In this document: one piece after another, positions 12,571 through 23,884 of the stretch
Position numbering within the stretch: the first letter of the stretch is position 1
How the letters are laid out: the number at the start of each line of letters is the position of its first letter
Program-made: the position numbers and the translations under genes
Notes under the pieces: model-generated
The model's database searches: none
What the model saw: the letters and a program-made list of their open reading frames with translations, nothing else
Told to the model about the DNA's origin: nothing
Assembly (NCBI RefSeq): GCF_019649055.1
Contig: NW_026570236.1
Location: 930,001-994,000, forward strand
Direction: 5' to 3'
Source of the DNA: Paramacrobiotus metropolitanus
Taxonomy: Eukaryota > Tardigrada > Eutardigrada > Parachela > Macrobiotidae
Length of the DNA stretch: 64,000 nt

Positions 12571-13757
12571 GCTGGCTTAATATTTAATTTTCGGAAACCT
12601 TTCCAAAAGCACCATCAACGTTGCCTAAGTATTAGCAGGACTTTTGCCGGTCAGAAATGGAATTTTCAGTAAGGAATTTTTGCCGGCCAGAGAAAGCTGC
12701 AGAAATCTTCGCCGGTCATACAAAAGTGAAGTGATTTTCGCCAGTCAAACAGTGGAAAAGGGGAATTTCGCCAGTTAGACAGAGGGTGAGGGATTTCCGC
12801 CCGTGAGACAAAAATCAGAAATTTTTGCCGCTCAGAAAAAGGGAATTTCGCCGGTTAAACAGAGGGATAAGAAATTTCGCCGGTCAGAAAGAGTATTAGA
12901 GAATTTCGCCGGTTAGTCAGAGGGGAAGTAATTTCCGCCGGCCAGAAAAAACGGAAATCTACTTTCGTCAGTCAAACAAAGGTCATGGCTCAATGGTCAC
13001 CACGACGGCCTAATTGCTTATATGCAACACCTTTTTCTTTTTAATTCTACCTTTTTATTTTTGTTTTCAATTTTTTATTTTATTTTTTATTGAAACAAAT
13101 TTAACAAAAAAATTACAGAAACAGAATTAAAAATATTAATATTAGCATTCATAAGAATTTTAATGTTTCTCTTAGTATCTAATTTCTGAAAAACGATGTA
13201 GGGCAATTCGTTGATGCGGGAAACTGTCTTAACGGAATTTCCGCTAATTTTCGCAAATGCTGTTTTGTGGCCAACATGCGATAGCGCCTAGCCAAAAACG
13301 AAAATAAAGAAACATGTCTGGAAAATCAGATGTAGTTATGTTTTCGCGTTCCTTATCATACGATTATTTTACAAGTTTTAAATTATGTAGAAAACACGGT
13401 AGGAAACAGGTTTTTAATCCTCTCTCTGCAAACTTCAAAAGTGTTTCATTAGCATATTTTTGCACCGATGTACTGTGCTAGTTTTTTTGAATGTATTTCG
13501 GTGATAGCAAAAATAAAACCTAATCAAAGAAAAAATCGTTCTAGGCAAACCAAATAACGGTTGCTGTTTAAATCAAATGAATTAACGGCAGTTGCGGTAA
13601 ACATAGTTTATCAAATTAAAATGTTTTAAAGACTGATCCCTTACTAAATATATTTAATATTTCTGCGCTAGGAGACGTTTTCCTTTCACTTTTCTACACG
13701 TCCTACAGGTTCTCCGTTTTGCAAGCCGAGGCCGGAGGCTGAGGATTGCCTTGTAAT
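11535..13757 (+). mobile_element. family A repeat, copy 1
   Basis: Begins with ACAATTCCTACACCGCCG and ends with CCGAGGCCGGAGGC...TTGCCTTGTA. Shared landmarks with the other copies are the CGACATCTCCTCC block, the ATGGCAACAC block, the AGCATTTACAAAAA block, an internal minisatellite of ~30-bp units with a TTTCGCCGGTTAGACAGAGG-like core (12640-12980), and the terminal GAGGCCG direct repeat. No transposase is present. A 12240-12430 segment matches the upstream region and first codons of the AT-hook gene at 51873, without its ATG. Confidence 0.7.
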
Positions 13758-15650
13758 TACAATCCTCACTCCGCCGTTTTTTCGCCTTTTTTGCCCGACA
13801 TCTCCTCCTACACCCTTCGACGTTTCTGCCTCCACGATAGCTTAAAAAACGCGTAAATTCTCAAAGGGTGCCATTAAGGTTTTTATTTTTCGAACTTCTC
13901 ACTCCCGAAATTACAGAACTATTTCGAATTGAATTTCGCCAATTGGCTGTCTCAAAAAGTATTGACGACGAATAGGCGGAAGCAGTTATTGTCACGGAAA
14001 GAATAACTATGGCAACACACTGTACGCTACATCAAGACGTTATTACATTGTGCTGTTATTACGGTAATAATAACGATGGGCGGAAGCAGTAAATTCGTTT
14101 CAGATCCGACAGGTTCCCATTGAAATCTTAGGATAAGCGAGTTCGCAGCAAGCAGCATGTAGAATGTAACATTAGCAAAAAATTAACTAAAATGATTAAA
14201 TACAATTCCGAAAAATACGTACGCAAAAAGTCTTGCAGAATTTCCGCCCAGACCCGTGAAACAGTTCAGAATTCAGATTATAGCCACGTGTGACAAAAAA
14301 AAGAAATACGGAAATACTTCCTTGTTGAAAATACGGAAATACTTCCTCACTCCGCCGTTTACTTCAAAGTGTTCGAAGCTTTTCGTTTTTCGTATTTTTC
14401 ACTCCCAAAATTACAAAACTTTTTCGAACTGAATTCCGCCTATTGGCGGTGTCAGAATGTATGAACGCCGAATAGGCATCAATTATTACTGCGGAAAGCA
14501 ACAGTAACACGCCGTAAGTCCAACACAATAGACAATCTGGGCAAAATGCGGCAGTAGCAATACAAATGGTTTAACCATAGCCGTCTCATAAACGGACCAT
14601 AGGCCGGCTATTGCTATAGCCATTTGTATTGCTACTGCCGCATTTTGCCCAAATTGTCTATTTTTATACTGCAAAGTGCTACTACTGTAATAACGAAGAG
14701 CGGAAAAATAACAGATTGCGGATTTGACATGTTCGAACTAATACCTTCACATTAGCTAGTCCGCAGCGAACAGCATTTACAAAAATGCAGCATTAAAAGA
14801 TTCTTTTTATAAAAAAAACGGCCTAAAACCATTCAAAAAAACACAGCAATGTCCCTACGGAAGTTAAGCCCAGAAACGTTAATTGGTTCAAACTAAAATA
14901 AGATAAAATAGTGCTGATTACCAAAAAAAATTTCGAAATACTTAAAAAATTCTTATTTTTTGAAAATTTTGAGAACATTAAGTCTGCTGGACAATCAGCC
15001 ATACGAATATTTCGGCAGAGTAATTAGTATACTAAATAATGCGGCGATAAACACACAAAGTTTTCCGCAAAATTTTAGCATGCCGCGATGTTTGTACGCC
15101 AAACGAGGTCTACGGTCACAATTTCTGAAAGACAATATCTAAAATTTTTGTTAAAATAAACACTATAAAACTATAGACAGCTACAGGGCATCACAAGAAC
15201 AATTACAAAGCATTTCTCTGCCATTTTCGTCTACTCAGTTGACCTAGTCATAACAAGAACAGCGAAAAATGCGACAGCGGCAACAACGAAACAACAAAAC
15301 TACTGAAGGGAATTTATCACAGTTAGGCGCTTTCGCCGGTAAGATAGAGAAAAAACATTTTCGGCGATCAGACAAAAGAATTTTTGCCGGCCAGACAGAG
15401 GAATAGAAACTTTTGCCGGTTAGACCGTAAAGAGAATTACGCCAGAAGGTAAAGGATATTCGCCGGCCAGACAAAAGGAGAGGAATGTTTGCCGGTTAAA
15501 TTAAGACTTGAGCGCTATTCTATTCATTGTGTATAAGCCATCCAGATTTTTGTTTTGTTGAGCCGTTTAAAGCAAAATTCCATTCTGGGTTTCTAAAATT
15601 AGACGTTTGCAAACCGATGCCGGAGGCCGAGGGTTGCCTTGTATATACAA
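13758..15650 (+). mobile_element. family A repeat, copy 2
   Basis: Starts at CAATCCTCACTCCGCCG directly after the 3' end of copy 1; the junction forms a TTGTAATTACAA palindrome. The 5' landmarks repeat in order, the minisatellite lies at 15310-15500, and the copy closes with CCGATGCCGGAGGCCGAGGG. It is interrupted by the 128-bp element at 14531-14658. Confidence 0.7.
14531..14658. mobile_element. 128-bp MITE with 39-bp inverted repeats and TA duplication
   Basis: The 39-bp arms, starting GACAATCTGGGC on the left, match their partner with one difference. The loop is about 50 bp. TA dinucleotides flank both sides (14529-14530, 14659-14660), as in Tc1/mariner-type insertions. Confidence 0.75.
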
Positions 15651-16902
15651 AGCTACTTCGCCGTTTTTTTTATCCAACATCTCCTCCTACAGTGTTCGAC
15701 GGCAATTATCGCATGATAGCTTAACAAACGCCTAAAATCATGTAGTTTGTCTCAACGCCTTTCGTTTTTCAATCTTTTCGTTGTCCGAATTACGGAAGAG
15801 GAGCAAAACGAATTTCACTGATTGGCTGATCATTAAAAATTAACATAGGATTGGCGGAGATGCGGAAGTTATCGAACCAAAACCGCTGACTAATAACACA
15901 CAAGTAGCACAATACTTGATGTGCCATATGTACCAGTATGGGCATAATACCGCGCGGCTAAATTGTAAAATATTTTGGAAATGTAAAAAAATGCGGAAAA
16001 GCGTAATTTACCAGGGAACTTCAGGTACAACTCCGAAGCAAAATTTTCCACAATGTTTAAAACAATCATGTAGTTTGTCTCAAAGGGCTCGTTTTTCAGT
16101 GTTTTTCCTCTCCGCGTTACGATACGGGTTCGAAACGAATTTTTGATTTTATTGGCGGAAAAAAGAAAGGGATAACTGAAACGGGCAAGGTACATACAAA
16201 AACTAACATAAGTAAGTATTATTAAAAAAAGGGAATTTGATAAGCACAATAAATGTCCCGGTAATCCGCAAACTCCCGACTGGAAGATATAATTTCCGTT
16301 GGTGTTCTGGCCGCAGAGGTAGAGGAGAAGGGATTTTTGCCGGTCAGATAGAAGTACAGGGATTTTCGCCGTTCAGATAGAAGTACAGGGAGTTTTGCCG
16401 GTCAGATAGAAGTACAGAGATTTTCGCCGGTCAGATAGAAGTACAGAGATTTTCGCCGGTCAGATAGAAGTACAGGGATTTTCGCCGGTCACACAGAAGT
16501 ATAGGGATTTTCGCCTGTAAGAACACAGGGGCATGGATTTCCGCTGGTTGGACAGAGAGGATGGGATTTTCGGCGGTTAGACGGGGCTGTAAGGATTTTC
16601 GCCGATCTTACAAAAAAGGAAATTTTTTGATCAGACGGAGGATGAGGTGTTTGGCTGATATATTATAAAATTTTTTACTAATATGTTACTTGGACGACGG
16701 TTTTAGCGATGGCACTTCCATCAATAGAAGTATATGTATACACGTTCCGTTATAATTAACGGAACGTATATAATCAAAAACAAACCGCTTTTGCGATAAG
16801 TTAAATTCCGTTTCCTAAATCTTTATAAAACTACCACATTTCTTTCTTCAGTTTAAAAATTCTCAACCGAGGCCGGAGGCCGAGGTTGAGCTTGTTATAT
16901 AT
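15651..16902 (+). mobile_element. family A repeat, copy 3 (short subfamily)
   Basis: Starts ACAAAGCTACTTCGCCG; the junction with copy 2 is a TTGTATATACAA palindrome. It contains the minisatellite at about 16310-16560, then a conserved 26-bp palindrome (ACGTTCCGTTA-TAAT-TAACGGAACGT) at about 16742-16767, and ends CCGAGGCCGGAGGCCGAGG. It lacks the long 5' region of copies 1 and 2. Confidence 0.7.
16310..16560 (+). repeat. minisatellite in family A copy 3
   Basis: About eight units of ~29 bp with consensus core TTTTCGCCGGTCAGATAGAA followed by GTACAGGGA. The units are near-identical with no unique spacers. Confidence 0.85.
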
Positions 16903-18312
16903 ATATATATAGAAAGCTACTTCGCCGTTTTTTTTATCCAGCATCTCTTCCTACAGCGTTCGACGGTTATTTTCGCACGATAGCTTAATAAACGCCTAAA
17001 ATCATGTAGTTTGTCCCAACGCCTTTCGTTTTACGATCTTTTCGTTGTCCGAATTACGAAAGAGGGACAAAACGAATTTCGCTGATTGGCTGATTATTAG
17101 AAATTAACGTAGGATTGGCGGAGATGCGGAAGTTATCGAACCAAAACCGCTGACTAATAACACACAAGTAGTACAATACTTTATATGCCATAGAGACCGA
17201 AAACCGTACTAAATTTTTGTACGGCTGCGTACGGTCCTGCTTGCGGATCCTACTGGTACGGTACGGTTACTGTAAAAATAACCGGATTGACCGTACTGTT
17301 AACAGTATACTGCAGTACAGTATACTGCAAGCCTATTGCAAAACCGTGTTTTTGGCTTACTGTTACTGACTGCAAGTTGTTTGCAGTTGTTTGCAGTAGT
17401 TTTTTCCTTTACTGTTACGTACGGGTGGACCGTACAGTAAGAGTATACTGCAGTACAGTAGTACTATTTTCGGTCACTAATATGCCATATGTAGCAGTAC
17501 GCGGCATAATACCGCGCGGCTGAAGTGTGAAATATTTTGGAAATGTAAAATATGTGGAAAGGCGTAATTTAACAGGGAACTTCTGGTACAACTTCGAAGC
17601 AAAATTTTGTACAACGCTTAAAACAGAGGGGAAGGAATTTTCGCCGGTCAGATAAAATTACAGGGATTTTTGCCGGTCAGATAGATGTACAGAAATTTTT
17701 GCCGGTCAGATAGAAGTACAGGGATTTTCGCCGGTCTGATAGAAGTACAGGGACTTTCGCCGGTCAGATAGAACTACAGGGATTTTCGCCGGTCTGATGA
17801 AAGCACAGGGATTTTCGCCGGTCTGAGGAAAGTACAAGGATTTTCGCCGGTCAGATAGAAGTACAGGGATTTTTGCCGGTCAGATAGAAGTATGTACAGG
17901 GATTTTCGCCTGTAAGAACACAGGGGCATGGATTTTTGCCGGTTAGACAGAGAGGATGGGATTTCCGGCGGTTAGACGGAGGTGTAAGGATTTTCGCAAA
18001 TCTTCCAAAAAAGGGAATTTTTTGGTCGGACAGATGATGAGGTACTTGGCTGATATGTTAGTATTAAATTTTTTGCTAATATATTATCTGGCTCAACTTT
18101 CTTTGTAGACGACGGTTTTATCGTTGGCACTTCCGTAAATAGAAGTATATGTATACACGTTGCGTTATAATTAACGGAACGTTTGTAATTCAAAACAAAC
18201 CGCTTTTGCGACCAGTTAAGTTCCGTTTCCTAAATCTTAATAAAACTACCACATTTCTTTCTTCAGTTCTAAAAATTCTCAACCGAGGCCGGAGGCCGAG
18301 GTTGAGCTTGTA
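16903..18312 (+). mobile_element. family A repeat, copy 4 (short subfamily)
   Basis: Closest to copy 3, beginning GAAAGCTACTTCGCCG after a TA microsatellite. It holds an expanded minisatellite (17630-17990, about a dozen ~29-bp units) and ends CCGAGGCCGGAGGCCGAGG at about 18303. It is interrupted by the element at 17193-17480. It pairs with copy 5 as a long inverted repeat. Confidence 0.7.
17193..17480. mobile_element. 288-bp element with 9-bp target duplication inside copy 4
   Basis: The ends read GAGACCGAAAACCGTACT and, on the other strand, an imperfect match containing GTGACCGAAAA. TATGCCATA is duplicated at 17184-17192 and 17481-17489. The related copy 3 has an uninterrupted site near 15915-15930, which supports insertion here. 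The interior contains repeated GTATACTGCAGTACAG palindromic units. Confidence 0.65.
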
Positions 18313-18923
18313 TATGTAATTACACTATGGTCGTACGGTTGAGCATGTAGGCATTCCTTATTAGCGTTCACCGAGCCCCAATTTACCATATAGTCAAGGG
18401 TGTTAATTCCGGAAAATGGGCGGTTGGTATGTAGACAGGCGGTAATCTGAATGGAAAACTCAAAACTGAATCTCTTGGAAAGTGCTGCTTGCCCTCTCTA
18501 TTACAACTCTCTATCATAGTGAAAAGATATATATACTGCTTTTCAGTGATCCTACTTTTCACAGCAGCCGAATAACTTGAATCCTTATGTAAACAGTCAG
18601 CACGACCAAATCTAGTTTTATGAGGGTGGCAAAAATTAATACGCACATTCAGCCTGTAAGAGATGCATATACCGCAGGCGCTAGTGAGTGCCCTCAGTTC
18701 ACTTAACCATCGATAGGTTGCTTATTAGACAATAGACATACACATACTGTCTACGATCAGAAGTAAGAGCGCTGTTCTATGGACTGACAGAGAATGCAGT
18801 CTACTATTTGCCACCCGACTCAACTAGACTGGGTGAAGGTCTGCTAATGAGATTTTTGTACCTAAAGTTGGATTAAGGGACTGAGAGAACGTGTACAGGA
18901 GTCGACTGGGTCTGTCTCTACAA
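18313..18923. other. 611-bp spacer between inverted family A copies
   Basis: No gene or repeat recognised. It is the unique centre of a large palindrome formed by copies 4 and 5. Confidence 0.5.
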
Positions 18924-20880
18924 GCTCAACCTCGGCCTCCGGCCTCGGTTGAGAATTTTTAGAACTGAAGAAAGAAATGTGGTAGTTTTATTAAGATTTA
19001 GGAAACGGAACTTAACTGGTCGCAGAAGCGGTTTGTTTTGAATTATAAACGTTCCGTTAATTATAACGGAACGTGTATACATATACTTCTATTTATGGAA
19101 GTGCCATCGATAAAACCGCTGTCTACAAAGAAGGTTGAGCCAGATAACATATCAGCAAAAAATTTTAATAATAACGTATCAGCCAAACACCTAATCCTCT
19201 GTCTGACCAAAAAATTCTCTTTTTTTGTAAGATCGGCAAAATCCTTACACCTTCGTCTAACCGCCAAAAATCCCATCCTCCCTGTCTAACCGGCGTAAAT
19301 CCATGCCCCTGTGTTCTAACAGGCGAAAATCCCTGTACATACTTCTATCTGACCGGCAAAAATCCCTGTACTTCTATCTAACCGGCGAAAATCCCTGTAC
19401 TTCTATCTGACCGGCGAAAATCCCTTCCCCTCTGTCTCAGCGGCAAGAACACCATCGGAATTTATATCTTCCAATCCTGAATTTACGATTACAGGGACAT
19501 TTATTGTGCTTATCAAATTCCTTTCTTACGTGCTTATCAAATTCCTTTCTTTAATAATACGTACTTATGTTAGTTTTTGAATGTACCTTGCCCGTTTCAG
19601 TTATCCTTTTCTGTCCGTTAGCCCGTTTATCCGTTAGCCCGTTTCAGTTTCAGTTTCGGATTAGAGGGACATTTTTTGTGCTTATCAAATCCCCTTCTTT
19701 TTAATAATACGTACTTATGTTAGTTTTTGTATGTACCTTGCCCGTTACGGTTATCCTTTTCTTTTTTCCGCCAATGAAATCAAAAATTCGTTTCAAACCC
19801 GTATCGTAACGCGGAGAGGAAAAAAACTGAAAAAGGACCCCTTTGAGACAAACTACTGTATTTTCACAAGTTTAAGGAACACGAAAATACCCTAGGTCTG
19901 CTCGCAGCCACCCGGGGCCTGCAACTACGTTCAAACTAGTTCACTGACAATGCATTCTGCACCTCAGTCCTCAGAACTGCAGAGTGCCACGTAAATAATC
20001 AGACTGCTTCAGACAGTTTTTAAAAACGATTTTACCTCGTCAAAATTAGGAATCAGAGCAAGGAAAAAAACTAAACTAATTGACACAGCCACAGCGTAAC
20101 TGAGTCTGCAGAAATGGCAGAAAAACGATGTTGCCCCTCAGGGGCACCCCCTGGCCAGGGGCAAGCCCTGGCACACAGTCACACACAAGCCAGACTCATA
20201 TTTCTCGGCCAATAAACAACATGAATTCGCACATAATAAAATATTCAATGGATATCCCGAAAAAATAGTAATGGAATTTTAATTGTGAAATGGTGCCCTG
20301 TAACGAGCAACAGTAAGTTCAAAAATGAATTCAGTTACAACTGTTAATTTCCGAGCTCAGTGAACAGCATTGAACGTAGCTTAAGGCCCCGGGTGGCTGC
20401 GTGCAGACCTAGGGTATTTTCGTGTTCCTTAAACTTGTGAAAATACAGTACATGATTGTTTTAAGCGTTGTACAAAATTTTGCTTCGAAGTTGTACCAGA
20501 AGTTCCCTGTTAAATTACGCCTTTCCGCATTTTTTACATTTCCAAAATATTATACAATTCAGCCGCGCGTATTATGCGCATACTGGTACATAGGGCACAT
20601 AAAGTATTGTACTACTTTACTTGCGTGTTATTAGTCAGCGGTTTTGGTTCGATAACTTCCGCATCTCCGCCAGTCCTATGTTAATTTCTAACTAATGATC
20701 AGCCAATCAGTAAAATTTGTTTTGTTCCTCTTTCGTAATTCGGACAACGAAAAGATCGAAAAACGAAAGCCGTTGAGACTAACTACATGATTTTAGGCGT
20801 TTATTAAGCTATCGTGCGAAAATTACCATCGAAAGATGTAGGAGGAGATGTTGGATAAAACAAACGGCGAAGTAGCTTTG
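18924..20880 (-). mobile_element. family A repeat, copy 5 (inverted)
   Basis: Mirror image of copy 4: begins with CCTCGGCCTCCGGCCTCGG at about 18929 and ends at GGCGAAGTAGC near 20875. The minisatellite is at about 19255-19440. It matches copy 4 almost base for base near the inner ends. It contains the 593-bp element at 19856-20448. Confidence 0.7.
19856..20448. mobile_element. 593-bp TA-flanked inverted-repeat element (CTGTA end, copy a)
   Basis: Terminal repeats start CTGTATTTTCACAAG and run about 60 bp through TTTAAGGAACACGAAAATA and CCCTAGGTCTGC. TA flanks both sides. The empty target survives in family A copy 3 (revcomp near 16060-16075), where a single TA occupies the site. No transposase; probably mobilised by a Tc1/mariner-type enzyme. 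Confidence 0.8.
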
Positions 20881-22167
20881 TATATACAAGGCAACCCTCG
20901 GCCTCCGGCATCGGTTTGCAAACGTCTAATTTTAGAAACCCAGAATGGAATTTTGCTTTAAAGACTCAGCAAAACCAAAATCTGGATTGCTTATACACAG
21001 TGAATATAATAGCACTCAAGTCTTAGTTGCAAAAAAAAGATCCGCCGAATGAAAGATGAATTGAGAGGGATTAAATTTTGTTTATGGTTTTCGAAAAATA
21101 AACAAAATTCAAATACTGTAGTGACGTTCACAAGTTAGACCACAGAGTAAGTTTACCGGAAAAATGTGCAGTGGATACACCTACGCTGCACGGGCAAAGT
21201 CGTGAATTTTGCCCGTGCAGCGTAGGTGTATCCACTGAACATTTTTCCGGTAAACTTACTCTGTGGTCTAACTTGTGAACGTCACTACAGTAGTTGTAGT
21301 AATTGGATTAGGAGTACCGATTTTTGAAAAATTTTATTGTAATACAATGAACTACTACTATCTGTACTATAAATTTTTATCCCTTTGTCTAACCGGCGAA
21401 ATTCTCTTTCTCTTTACCTGGCTGGTGAAATTTCTTCCCTTTTTTGTCCGATCGGCAAAAATTTTTCTTTCTTCCCGGCGAAAATCCCTAATCTTTTGTT
21501 CAAGCGGCGTAATTCCTTTCCACATTGACTAACCGGCCAAAATCCCTCTTCCTTTGCCTGGCCGACAAAAATGATTCCCTCTTTGTCTGATCGGCAAAAA
21601 GTTTTCTTTCTCCCCTACCGTCGAATATCCCTAGTCTTCTGTGTTTAAGCGACATAATTCCCATCACGGTCTAACCGGCAAAAGTCCTTGTTCTTTTGTC
21701 TGGCCGGCAATAATTCTTCTCCTTTTGTCTGATTGGCAAAAATTCCTTCCACTCCGTTTAATCGGCGAGAATCCCTAATCTTTTGCCTATCCGGCAAAAT
21801 TCTTCCCTCTTTGTCTGATCGGCAAAAAGTTTTTTACTCTTTTTACCGGCGAAAATCCCTAACCTTCTGTCTAAGCGGCGAAATTTCCTTCCCCATTGGC
21901 CAACCGGCAAAAATCCCTACTCCTTTGTTTGATCGGCGAAAATGTCTACCCCATTTGTGACCGGCAAAAATTCCTGCTAATGCTTAGACAACGTTGGCGG
22001 TATTTTGGAAAGGATTCCGAAAATTATTAATCATATGAAGCCAAGAATAATAGTAATACTTACTTAATTTGAAAGAAAACTTTGCTACGTCACGCCTTTC
22101 CGTATTTCTGTGTTCCCGCTATTTCTGCTATTTCCGCAATGGTCAATGGTGCTGCAAATAAGCCAGG
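20881..22167 (-). mobile_element. family A repeat, copy 6 (inverted, 5'-truncated)
   Basis: The 3' end abuts copy 5 through TTGTATATACAA. An extended, degenerate minisatellite lies at 21370-21980. The 22080-22165 part matches 12430-12520 of copy 1 in reverse, and homology stops there. It carries the 175-bp hairpin element at 21116-21290. Confidence 0.65.
21116..21290. mobile_element. 175-bp near-perfect hairpin element with TA duplication
   Basis: Two arms of about 83 bp (beginning CTGTAGTGACGTTCACAAG) are almost perfectly complementary around a short centre, flanked by TA at 21114-21115 and 21291-21292. It shares the CTGTA.TGAC end with the elements at 19856 and 58962, so probably the same superfamily. 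Confidence 0.8.
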
Positions 22168-22445
22168 TAGCAGAGAGCGCGGTTCGAAAAATGACGGTGT
22201 TGTTAGTAAAGTACTTAATTAAATAATCGTTTAAATTAACAACAGTGCAGATTTAAGCAGTTAGAGTACTCACATATAAACAGCTGCTTACATACAAAAT
22301 AATAAGTAGTAACTGTACGTATTTGTTAGCGCGTACGCTCACCCAGAATCATCCAGTTCTCTAGAATTAAGGCTTCCAGTCCCGAATTATCGAAAACATT
22401 CTGATCATGCACTCTTCCTGGAGCTCCCACGTACATATGAATAAA

Positions 22446-23115
22446 TTACAATGAAGAATTCACGCAAGCCTGTACATTTAAAGACAGTTCTACTTTCCTG
22501 TTGACATAACTTTCTGGGCGAAAGTGCGGCGCCTTAATATGGATGGGTGTTCCATCCACTGCTCCCAGTATTTTTGGCATCCACTTAGCACCATAAAGCA
22601 GTCCCTTCTCTTCAAACTCACGAGCCGAACGTATCATGCCTCCTTCTTCGGGAAACTTTATCAGCGACCAGTGCTCTTTTTTCACTGCATTCAAAAATAT
22701 CCGAAAAGCACGACTAGCAGCTGAACGGGATAAACCATGGAGTTCACACTGAGACCGTACCGATAATCCGTGTGCTAACATATGAATGCAGGCAGCTATT
22801 TTGCACTGTTGCATAAGGCTTTTTCGTCGTACTCCGTTTAAAATAAGGCCGTGATTTTTCCACAGTTTCACAAAACACATCGGGATTAATGTGGTACGTC
22901 TCCAAAAACAATCGCCCAGGATAACGGTTGTAGAGATTCTGTGCAGCAGAACGAATTTCTCGCCGATTAACGTTTTCGTTATCCCCGCGAGACAGAAGTC
23001 CCTTCGCACTCAAGTATTTTAAGCCCCCAGATAAGTTCTGAATCACACTACAAACGGACATGCATACAGCGCCTACAGTGTTTGTAGTGCTTTCGACTTC
23101 GTCATCCGAAGAATA
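22446..23115 (-). pseudogene. PIF/Harbinger transposase (HARBI1-like), truncated and frameshifted
   Basis: DDE-type transposase. The amino end starts at about 23115 with an acidic MEYSSDDEVE segment; the 22446-22850 part encodes a helix-turn-helix stretch (LSVRSQCELHGLSRSAASR) and the first catalytic region LGAVDGTPIHIKAP followed by YVNRK, the hallmark of this family. The frame shifts at the five-base T/A run 22820-22824. The protein stops about 15 codons after YVNRK, so the second and third acidic residues are missing and the enzyme cannot be active. No Myb-like partner gene is seen nearby. Confidence 0.85.
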
Positions 23116-23221
23116 CTCCATTTTGAAAATTTTTCCATAAACACGAAAGAAAATGAAACCTCGATACAGTGATTACACGAAAAAGAGTTCTTATAAAATT
23201 TTTATAACAGAGATACCACGG

Positions 23222-23370
23222 AAAGCCACCTCTGGAGGTGGCTTCGCGTACCGTATCGTTTGTTTGTTTTCGATGGTATGCGAAAAAAAGGCGCGCACAA
23301 TTTCCGCTTGATATGAGACGCAGGGTTAGTAAAGGTTACGAGATACGGTGCGCGAAGCATCGTATCCACC
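23222..23370. repeat. hairpin and inverted repeat near CGCGAAGC
   Basis: AAGCCACCTC/GAGGTGGCTT forms a perfect hairpin at about 23223-23244. The following CTTCGCGTACCGTATCG is repeated inverted near 23340-23360. It could be the terminus of another small element. Confidence 0.4.
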
Positions 23371-23884
23371 CGTTACGAATACGGGACACTGGGATACGCT
23401 GCGTACCTCCGTCCCGAATCTTTTCATGGGTAACGAGATGCGCGAATCGAAAACCGGCATACCGTATCCCGTATCTGCTGTTTTGGGACGGTGGGGTACT
23501 GTACGGAAGCTAGTTTCGCTATAGATATGAGACGATCCCTTAGAGTTTTTCGGTGACGTAGATATTAAAAGAGATCTTTTGATTGCGTTTCTGGAGAAAT
23601 GACAAAAAAATAAAATAGTCACGTAGATAAAAGATACTCAGAGACAGAAATGCATATCTTTTGGCAAAATTTCTGGAAAATTTGTTACATAAATTCACAT
23701 GACGGAAATGCGTTTCGATCCGCTCGCGGCAGCCCAAAATTAATTTTCTTTCTTGGGTTTTAAGGGTATTTTAATAGAATAAAATAATAACCCGGGAAAT
23801 AATTCGGGGAAGATGCGGGATTTCATTATCACCAGTCACAAACGAGCTTGAATCTTGCAAGTTTTATGTTAGCCAATTTCGCGT

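Noticed and set aside
16310-16560. Regularly spaced short repeats resembling a CRISPR array
   Set aside because: The whole ~29-bp unit repeats with no unique spacers, no cas genes are present, and the region is eukaryotic transposon sequence.
22524-22724. Plus-strand open frame at the Harbinger locus
   Set aside because: Antisense shadow of the transposase.
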